This document shows, piece after piece, positions 1 to 6,200 of a stretch of 7,658 nucleotides of DNA; within the stretch, counting starts at the first letter, position 1; the number at the start of each line of letters is the position of its first letter. Where the stretch lies: NCBI GenBank assembly GCA_003444595.1, contig DLUO01000087.1:2926-10583 (forward strand). The letters are read 5' to 3'. The notes under the pieces are model-generated. The model did not search any database, had not been told where the DNA came from, and was given only the letters and a program-made list of their open reading frames with translations. The position numbers and the translations under genes were made by a program. This DNA is from Bacillota bacterium (lineage in GTDB: Bacteria > Bacillota > Dethiobacteria > DTU022 > UBA8154).

Positions 1-1055
1 GCTCCATCAATTTTGTAATCTTTAATATCTTGGGCAAGCCTATCGCCCATGCAGCTATATAGGGTTTCTGCAAGGGTAGAACCGTATCCGCCGTCATAAC
101 CAAAACTTAGCCCTTTCCGGACCAGATACTCCAAGGGATCTGCATCATCGATATCTTGTGTATTCCATAGGTAACGGTTGTAATTGCCAAAAGGGAAAAC
201 ACAGCCTCTCTCGGCAAAGTAATCGACAAAGCCAAGCCGGTACCAGGGAGGAATGTTAAACATAACCAGCCGGCGCCTTTCTTCAGGGATGACCCCTACT
301 TTGTTCCGGACTCTCTCTCGCACCTCAGCGACAGCTTCTTTTAGAAGTTCCAGCCCGTACGCTGTTCCGGATAGTGAAGTTGGGATAAAAATGAGGTTGG
401 CCAGATCTGAAAGATTTACAGGGGCCGGGACAGATTTGTTTAGTTCCAGCAACTCTCTCCAGTATTTGCCCTGTTCTCGGGAATAATGGGCTACCTCCTT
501 TAATTTTTGTTCCGTCAATCTATTGCCGCTAATTTTTTCCAATTGTTCAATGCAAATTTTAAGCTCTTCGAGGACGTAATCCAGATAGTAATCGGGTATG
601 TCATGCTCGAAGAGGCGATGAGGGGTGTTCAGAAACACAAAGGGCTTGTCGAAGTACAGGTGCATCGCATCAAACCATTTTAAATAATTTAGGCAAGAAT
701 TTGAGATAGAGACGATCACATCCGGTTCGGGGATCCCTCCCATGGGGTGTTCTCCTTCCCCGGCCAGGATGTAGCCGAAAACGTTCCGAATATAAGAGCA
801 CAACTCGCGTTTATAGTTATAGCCCTCGGCTATGGAGCAGTATTTTTCGGACAGATGTTGCGCTGCACAGATGCAGGCGTAATTCCCCGGGTAAACGACT
901 TGGATCCCGAGGGCTGTGCAGATATCGGCAAGCGGGTTTGCAGTTGCCACCGACCAGGCGATGGGCCTTTTTGCCCAGGCGTCTTCATAAAATTTGCGGA
1001 TGGTTGCACCGATGGCTCTTGCGGATTGGAGTCTCCTCGTTTTCTTTTCGGCCAT
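1..1055 (-). CDS. 2-hydroxyacyl-CoA dehydratase family subunit (BcrB/BcrC/HgdB-like), C-terminus cut by window edge
   Basis: I read this frame from the reverse complement; it stays open for 351 codons to base 1, so the C-terminus lies outside. The ATG at 1055 follows an AAGGGGAGA Shine-Dalgarno and starts 24 nt after the stop of the upstream gene, so the two are probably co-transcribed. Family features are an N-terminal segment with paired cysteines (C61, C63 in YACICAAQ), the ELCSYIRN motif (C86) and SISNSC (C121). In this family the latter two positions supply ligands to a [4Fe-4S] cluster; a third ligand normally lies near the C-terminus, just past the window edge. Members either dehydrate 2-hydroxyacyl-CoA esters or reduce aromatic CoA rings, and need a separate ATP-hydrolysing activator for low-potential electrons. 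The substrate cannot be told from sequence. It is likely the partner of the gene at 1080-2228. Confidence 0.85.
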   Translation of the reverse strand, partial: MAEKKTRRLQSARAIGATIRKFYEDAWAKRPIAWSVATANPLADICTALGIQVVYPGNYACICAAQHLSEKYCSIAEGYNYKRELCSYIRNVFGYILAGEGEHPMGGIPEPDVIVSISNSCLNYLKWFDAMHLYFDKPFVFLNTPHRLFEHDIPDYYLDYVLEELKICIEQLEKISGNRLTEQKLKEVAHYSREQGKYWRELLELNKSVPAPVNLSDLANLIFIPTSLSGTAYGLELLKEAVAEVRERVRNKVGVIPEERRRLVMFNIPPWYRLGFVDYFAERGCVFPFGNYNRYLWNTQDIDDADPLEYLVRKGLSFGYDGGYGSTLAETLYSCMGDRLAQDIKDYKIDG

Positions 1056-1079
1056 TATCTTCTCCCCTTGGTTTATTAA

Positions 1080-2228
1080 TTATATCAAGGACTCGATGAA
1101 GGCATCTATTCGAGTGCGAATAGGCGCCATATCGCAGAGATATTCGGTATCGATAAAGAGCACAGGAAGTTTGGTCTTTGTGGTTATCTCTTTTTCGAGA
1201 TAAGGAAAATCCATTTTTTCCCCTTCGCAGCCCCTTTCAAGGGCGAAAACCAGGCCGTCAACCCTATATTCTTTTGCCATGTTGATAAGATGAGTCAGCC
1301 GGTTTTCAGCAGAAAAGCAAAAGGGGCAGGGTATTGTGTTATAAGCCCTTGCAAGGGCCATGAATTGATTGGGATCATCATCCACGTTAAAGAAAAAGGA
1401 ACGCGAGCCAATGTTGGTATCATCGATAACTACAAGCGCTCCCGCAGCCTCTAATGTTTCCAACAGACGAAAATCTGTAATACAGGGGCCCGACACCATC
1501 AGCCTAACTTTTGGTGCAGGGTGCTTTTCTCTGTTTTTAAGTTCATCTAAATAAGTTTGCAGGAGCCGATTGTTTTCTTCCTTATCCATAATATGGCTTG
1601 TCATGATCGCTTTAAGCATCTCTAACCCGGAAAGAGGTAGAGATTCACTTTTTCTTAGGTCGTAGATATTCCTGATCAGTTCACGATTTTTATTATAGAT
1701 ATCGATTGCCTGCGCCAGTGAATCCGCTGAAATATTTGTTCCCGAAAATTTCTCGAAGGTTTTGGCAAGGGCTTCCAGTTCCCTGCAAAAAAACTTGAGG
1801 GCATTACCGGTTTTGCTGAACCGCACTCCGGCAATTGTAGCTACAAAATCATGGGGGCGGTTGTATCTCCAGCCCCGTGCAAAATAAGTTACTGTTTCAC
1901 AGGATTCAGGTAAAACAACAGCATCCATAAAAGGATACCGTTCTTTTAAAACCTGATCCCAAATGGCACGAAATACAGATGAAGTTGCAGTGTGCAGATG
2001 GGCATGCGCGGCAGTAATCGGTTCTCCGGGAAAAGGGAAAAGCCTAAAAGGATGCAGACCTGCGGCATACAACAATTCCTGGGGTACCACTGGATGCATG
2101 ACCCCGACAAATTTTTTCTCCGATTTTTGACGGATACCGGTCAGATATCCTTGCATATCGGCGGTGATCTGCTCAATTTTTTCTGAGGCGCTCGTGGATA
2201 CAAACCGGCTCTGATAATTGTTTTTCAT
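1080..2228 (-). CDS. 2-hydroxyacyl-CoA dehydratase family subunit with an altered cluster-ligand pattern
   Basis: This is a 382-residue protein. The ATG at 2228 is preferred because GGAGGGG (2235-2241) precedes it by 6 nt; an in-frame TTG at 2249 would add seven residues but spans that site. Family features are PVVPQELLYAAG (46-57), PESCE (C110), the SGPC segment (C249), a C-terminal ERGCEGEKMDFPYLEKEI block (C334) and the closing IRTRIDAFIESL. Length and order fit the BcrB/BcrC/HgdB family, which binds a [4Fe-4S] cluster and acts on CoA thioesters with an ATP-driven activator. The segment aligned with the CSYIRN motif of the sister subunit reads TATSSVFRA (80-88) and has no cysteine. An extra CPFC pair occurs at 301-304. 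It sits between the PadR gene and the second subunit, which suggests one regulated heterodimeric enzyme of unknown substrate. Confidence 0.85.
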   Translation of the reverse strand: MKNNYQSRFVSTSASEKIEQITADMQGYLTGIRQKSEKKFVGVMHPVVPQELLYAAGLHPFRLFPFPGEPITAAHAHLHTATSSVFRAIWDQVLKERYPFMDAVVLPESCETVTYFARGWRYNRPHDFVATIAGVRFSKTGNALKFFCRELEALAKTFEKFSGTNISADSLAQAIDIYNKNRELIRNIYDLRKSESLPLSGLEMLKAIMTSHIMDKEENNRLLQTYLDELKNREKHPAPKVRLMVSGPCITDFRLLETLEAAGALVVIDDTNIGSRSFFFNVDDDPNQFMALARAYNTIPCPFCFSAENRLTHLINMAKEYRVDGLVFALERGCEGEKMDFPYLEKEITTKTKLPVLFIDTEYLCDMAPIRTRIDAFIESLI

Positions 2229-2250
2229 TATATTCCCCTCCACCTTCAAT

Positions 2251-2281
2251 GGACTACAAACCTACTAAACGGTCTACAAAC
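2251..2281 (-). repeat. Short near-tandem repeats between padR-type gene and dehydratase gene
   Basis: On the plus strand GGACTACAAAC (2251-2261) recurs as GGTCTACAAAC (2271-2281), 10 of 11 identical with a 20-nt period. A degenerate CTACTAAAC (2262-2270) lies between. The repeats overlap the PadR stop codon and lie just ahead of the next gene's ribosome binding site. A 20-nt period is about two helical turns, so a protein-binding role is possible, but nothing shows it. Confidence 0.4.
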
Positions 2282-2624
2282 TTTTTTTTGCTTTTAATAG
2301 TGCTTTTGCGGTTTCCTCCCAAGCCTCAATAGCAACACGGTAAGCCTCTTCACCTTTTTTAGTGATGCTGTAAACCTTTCTTTGCCGGCCATCAACCACT
2401 TGGGTTTGGCAGTTCAGATACCCTCCCTCAGCAAATTCATGTAATACCGGGTAGAGCGCTCCTTCTGTCGGAGCGCAGCAACCCTTTGTGATAACATCTA
2501 TCCTTTTGCTGATTTCATAACCGTGCAGCGGTTCTTCATAGAGCACTCTTAAAATAAACAGCCGGGAAAGGCTCATCTTAATAAGCCCCACCCAGTAGGA
2601 CTTCTCTAAATATACTTCGGACAT
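2274..2624 (-). CDS. PadR family transcriptional regulator
   Basis: This is a 116-residue winged-helix protein. GGAGGT (2631-2636) stands 6 nt before the ATG, which fixes the start. The PadR signature is clear: SRLFILRVLYEEPLHGYEISKRI (20-42) is the first helices with the HGYE motif. PTEGALYPVLHEFAEGGYL (52-70) is the recognition helix and turn. GRQRKVYSITKKGEEAY (79-95) is the wing followed by the start of the C-terminal dimerisation helix. The short C-terminal part fits the small PadR subfamily. PadR proteins usually repress a neighbouring operon and their own gene, and release DNA on binding a small effector, often an aromatic or toxic compound. Being first in the operon, it probably controls the dehydratase genes. 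Adjacent cysteines C49-C50 just before the recognition helix, with C72, are unusual and might sense redox state; that is inference. Confidence 0.93.
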   Translation of the reverse strand: MSEVYLEKSYWVGLIKMSLSRLFILRVLYEEPLHGYEISKRIDVITKGCCAPTEGALYPVLHEFAEGGYLNCQTQVVDGRQRKVYSITKKGEEAYRVAIEAWEETAKALLKAKKSL

Positions 2625-2655
2625 TGGATTACCTCCGTGCAGTAAAAAACTTCAC

Positions 2656-2964
2656 ATGCATTACCCCTCTATGTATAGTAACAGAAGAGCGGCCTTTTTG
2701 CAACTGTCTTTAACAGCTTTCTTTCGGCCGGTACTTTCCCCAATGCCGCCCAGACCTGTGCCAAAAGTAAAATACAAAGATAAAGAAGTAGTTTTAACCC
2801 TTGATTCTGACGATGCTCTGGTTAACGGACAAGTGATTAAACTTGATGTGCCGGCTATGGTCGTGAAAGGCCGCACTTTAATCCCTTTACGGTTTGTTTC
2901 TGAACAAATCGGTATGAAAGTAAAATGGGATGAAAAAAACAAAAGCATTACAATTACTGAATAG
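2656..2964 (+). pseudogene. Small stalk / copper amine oxidase N-terminal-like domain protein, probably frame-disturbed
   Basis: The last 65 or so residues of this 102-codon frame form one complete stalk-type (copper amine oxidase N1, PF07833-like) domain. They include VVKGRTLIPLRFVSEQIG and KVKWDEKNKSITITE, typical of secreted or cell-wall proteins of Firmicutes. The N-terminus in this frame is a poor signal peptide, with arginine and proline breaking the hydrophobic stretch. The neighbouring frame from 2682 instead reads GLFATVFNSFLSAGTFPNAAQ, a good signal peptide with an export-type NAA-Q end. Dropping one A at 2754 would join it exactly to PVPKVKYKD of the domain. No start codon with a ribosome binding site precedes either frame, and the 5' part overlaps the divergent padR promoter. 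An intrinsic terminator follows. I read it as a decayed gene or one with sequencing errors. An intact short protein is less likely. Confidence 0.6.
2675..2703 (-). promoter_or_regulatory. Candidate sigma-A promoter of the padR-dehydratase operon
   Basis: Reading the minus strand, TTGCAA (2698-2703) and TACTAT (2675-2680) are 17 nt apart. Each matches the -35 and -10 consensus at four of six positions. A start near 2668 would leave a leader of about 43 nt before the ATG at 2624. CTATGTATAG (2669-2678), with inverted CTAT/ATAG arms, overlaps the -10 box and could be a PadR operator for autoregulation. That assignment is weak. Confidence 0.4.
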
Positions 2965-2981
2965 TGTTAAGTATAAGTAAG

Positions 2982-3008
2982 CCCCTGGAATTTTTCAGGG
3001 GATTTTCT
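2982..3008 (+). terminator. Rho-independent terminator after the stalk-domain gene
   Basis: CCCCTG (2982-2987) pairs with CAGGGG (2996-3001) around an 8-nt loop. ATTTTCTT follows, giving a short U-rich tail. It lies 17 nt after the stop codon at 2964 and acts on the plus strand, so the degraded gene was once, or still is, transcribed. Confidence 0.7.
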
Positions 3009-3116
3009 TATTTATAGAGGGAATCAGAAAGTAGGGTAAGGCGGGTATAAGCTTCGGCTGAAGAGCCTATCGCCAGTAATCCTATAACGATCAGCAAGTA
3101 ACTAATAGCCTGGGGC

Positions 3117-3174
3117 AATTCCATTTATGATATAATATGGAAATGGAGCAGCGTTTTGCTGTGGGCGAGAGCTC
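3117..3174 (+). repeat. Left copy of an imperfect inverted repeat flanking the nuclease-helicase gene
   Basis: Aligned with the reverse complement of 6810-6860, the shared blocks in order are AATTCC, TGATAT, AAATGGAGCAGCGTTT (16 identical bases), GCT, GGCG and GAGCTC. I count about 44 identities in 51 aligned columns, with gaps of 5, 1 and 1. Both copies keep an AGCA...TGCT mini-stem. This copy alone has the AATAT stretch that completes the -10 box. Confidence 0.75.
3128..3136 (+). promoter_or_regulatory. Extended -10 promoter for the nuclease-helicase gene
   Basis: TGATATAAT contains a perfect TATAAT (3131-3136) with the TGn extension (3128-3129). No good -35 box is visible about 17 nt upstream, which suits an extended -10 promoter. 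Transcription would begin near 3143, inside the inverted repeat copy, giving a leader of about 119 nt before the GTG at 3262. Confidence 0.55.
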
Positions 3175-3202
3175 AAAAAGACATTTTATACGTTTTGAGT
3201 TT
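3169..3202 (+). promoter_or_regulatory. Hairpin in the leader of the nuclease-helicase mRNA
   Basis: CTCAAAA (3172-3178) pairs with TTTTGAG (3193-3199), and G-U and A-U pairs extend the stem outward by about three positions; the loop is 14 nt. No U-tract follows, so it is not a clear terminator or attenuator. It lies between the likely transcription start and the coding region. Its function is unknown. Confidence 0.35.
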
Positions 3203-3261
3203 CCGGGATAATAAGACACGTTTGACGGTGTTAAATTGCCTTCATGAGCAGGTGGATAAAA

Positions 3262-6200
3262 GTGTTTCTTGCTGATTTTCATATCCATTCCAAATACTCC
3301 AGGGCTACGAGCCGGGAATGTGTCCCTGAAATGCTTGCTTTCTGGGCGCGGCGTAAGGGGATCGGCGTTGTCGGGACGGGGGACTTCACTCATCCGGGCT
3401 GGCGCCGGGAATTAAAGGAGAAACTTATCCCTTCGGAGGAAGGGCTTTATGTCCTCAGGGAGGATCTACAAAAGGAAGATCAGGTCACCGGGGCAAATTT
3501 CCAACCCCGGTTCATTGTCTCAGGTGAGATCAGCTCAATCTATAAAAAGAAGGGAAGGGTCAGAAAGGTCCACAACCTGATACTCCTCCCCGGACTGGAA
3601 GAAGCCGCAGCAATAGCGCACCGGCTGGAGGCCATCGGCAATCTGCACTCTGACGGCAGGCCGATACTGGGACTGGACAGCAGGGATCTTCTGGAAATAG
3701 TGCTCGACACCTGTCCGGAAGCAGTATTTATTCCTGCACATATCTGGACTCCGCATTTTTCACTGTTCGGTGCCTATTCCGGTTTCGACGATATCACCGA
3801 GTGCTTCGAGGATCTTACAGGCTATATATATGCCGTGGAAACAGGACTCTCCTCAGATCCCCCTATGAATTGGCGCCTCTCGGCGCTGGATGGTTTCACC
3901 CTTGTTTCCAACTCCGATGCACATTCACCGGCAAACCTTGGAAGGGAAGCGAACATTTTCGATACCGCCCTTTCGTACAGCTGCATATCCAGGGCATTGC
4001 AAAACCGTAATACCAACGAGTTTCGCGGCACAATTGAGTTTTTCCCGGAAGAAGGCAAATACCACTATGACGGTCATAGAACTTGCAAAATATGCTGGAA
4101 ACCTTCGGAGACCAATGCTGCGGACGGCAAATGCCCTGTCTGCGGCGGCCGGATTACAGTGGGGGTGCTTCACCGGGTGGAAGTGCTTGCCGACAGGGAA
4201 GAGGGGTTTGTCCCACCGTCGGCGAAACACTTTGAGAGCCTGATCCCCCTTCATGAAATAATCGCTTCCTCCATCGGCTTTTCCGTCTCCAGCAAAAAGG
4301 TAAAGGAAAGATATGAGGATCTGCTGCGGAACCTGGGAACGGAGTTTTTCATCTTACGAGAGGCCGCGCTCAGCGATATAGAACTGGCTGCAGGGCCATA
4401 CATCGCTGAAGGCATCCGCAGGCTGAGGTGCGGCCAGGTCGAGATACAGCCGGGATTCGACGGAGAATATGGCAAAATTAAAATAATGGATAGGCATGAA
4501 ATCGAAAGGTTTTCAGGGCAGTTGTGTCTTGGCGTTAAGCAGGATTTTAAGGAGAGCTCCGGGGAAAAGTATGGCGCCGGTAATAAAAAAAGAGCAGAAA
4601 AAAGAGCAGCGGGAAGGCAGCTGCTGCCTGAAACTTTTAAAAAGGAAAATATGCCCCCTGGTAGAGCCAAAAAAGTGCCTATTCCGGAGACAACCTCCCC
4701 GCCGGACGAAAACAGCGCCCATATAACTGCTCTATCCCCTTCCTCCAGCGCTCCCTATGGGCTGAACGAGGAGCAGTGGGCAGCCGCCTCGTGTTCCAAC
4801 CCGGCAGTTGCCGTAATTGCTGGCCCCGGGACCGGAAAAACCAAAACATTGATATCCAGGATCGCCTACCTGGTAGAGGAGTGTGCTGTCAGCCCCTCAC
4901 AGATAACTGCTGTTACTTTTACCAATAAGGCCGCTAATGAGATGCGCCTCCGCTTGACAAAGCACTTCGGGGACAAGCATACGGCAGGAGCGGTAAATAT
5001 AGGGACATTCCACTCTATCTGCCTGGAGATTTTGTCCGGATGGGAAGGCCGGGAAAACATCACCATTATCGATGAGTACCATGCGCTGACCATCATCAAA
5101 GAACTTTTAAAAGAACTAAAACTAAAAATTCCTCCACGGGATGCGCTACGGGAAATATCGCTGCTGAAAAACAACAGCCCGCAGCGGGCAGGCAGCGAAA
5201 AGGGAGACCTTCCTCTTCCTGACCTCCAAAAGATGACGCCCCGGGACGCCCGTTCCGTCAGTAAAGGAGCAAGGAGCGCCTCCTTTGACCGGCTATACGC
5301 GGCATACTGCTCACAGCTCGAACGCTACGGCCTGATGGACTATGACGATATCCTTCTCACCGTCCTGCGCGGGTTCAGGTGCAGAAAGGGGGAAGAAACG
5401 GCACAGGATGGCATAAGGGGCTCATTCTCCCACCTGCTGGTAGATGAGTTCCAAGATATAAACGCGGTTCAATACCGCCTGATCAAGGAATGGAGCAAGA
5501 AGAGCGAGAGCATATTTATCATTGGCGATCCCGACCAGTCGATTTACGGCTTCAGGGGCTCGGATTTCCGCTTTTTTGAAAAATTTCAAGATGACTTCCC
5601 CGGCCTCCGGCTTATACGGCTGAGGCAGCATTACCGCTCCACACCTGAAATAATCAATTGCGCCCAGGCTGTGCTTTCCCCCAAAAAGTCCGGGAACCTT
5701 GCCCCTTCTCTGGAGACTAAAAGGGAACGGGGGGCCAAGGTACGTCTTATAACGACAGGGGACGAGCTTTCAGAGGCGGTGTTTGTGGCCAAGGAAATAA
5801 ACCGTATGGTTGGCGGAATCGATATGCTTGATACGCAGGCACTGTCAGCACCCCGTAAAAGCAGGGCAACGGCAAAACATCCCATAGGCTTTTCCGAAAT
5901 TGCCGTCTTATACCGTACTAACCGCCAGGCGGAAATTCTGGAACAGTGTCTCTCCAAAGAGGGCATCCAGTATGTCGTCGTGGGAAGGGATGATTTCCTG
6001 GCCGAGCAACCGGTCCGTGAAACCATTGCCTTTCTCCGGTTTTTGCTCAACCCCGGGGACGTGGCTTCACTGCTGGTCTGTTTACAGGGCAGGGGCATCT
6101 TTACGGCAGGGCGGCAGCAGAAAGTCCTGGAGAGCTATGCTGCATCTGACAGAAGCCTGTCATCCCTTATCAGGATCATGGAGACCGCCGTACTGCCGCC

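Larger units (their letters stand above)
2965..3261. other. Intergenic region between stalk-domain remnant and nuclease-helicase gene
   Basis: This gap of just under 300 nt has no convincing gene. It holds the terminator (2982-3008), a small hairpin CTTC-GGCT-GAAG (3052-3063), an extended -10 promoter (3128-3136), one copy of the inverted repeat (3117-3174) and a leader hairpin (3169-3202). The stretch 3010-3110 shows nothing else I can name. A minus-strand frame at 3091-3393 overlaps the start of the large gene and has no family resemblance. Confidence 0.6.

Noticed and set aside
747..1079. Plus-strand open frames in the first 1.1 kb
   Set aside because: The minus strand here carries a clear dehydratase subunit that is open to the window edge; the plus frames are shadows.
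1..2228. Naming the dehydratase pair as benzoyl-CoA reductase or a specific hydroxyglutaryl/lactoyl-CoA dehydratase
   Set aside because: The family is clear but substrate residues cannot be judged without alignment, and no pathway genes are in view.
3091..3393. Minus-strand 100-codon frame across the promoter and 5' end of the large gene
   Set aside because: No family resemblance and no ribosome binding site; it overlaps the PHP motif coding region.
3262..4500. Reading the PHP domain as a DNA polymerase X/III PHP module or histidinol phosphatase
   Set aside because: The motif order, the four-cysteine zinc ribbon after the PHP part and the PGFDGEYG close fit EndoQ/COG1379 better, and no polymerase motifs follow.
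3890..4670. Several open frames of 69-139 codons on both strands inside the EndoQ part
   Set aside because: They overlap conserved metal-binding and zinc-ribbon coding sequence and have low-complexity or unfamiliar translations.
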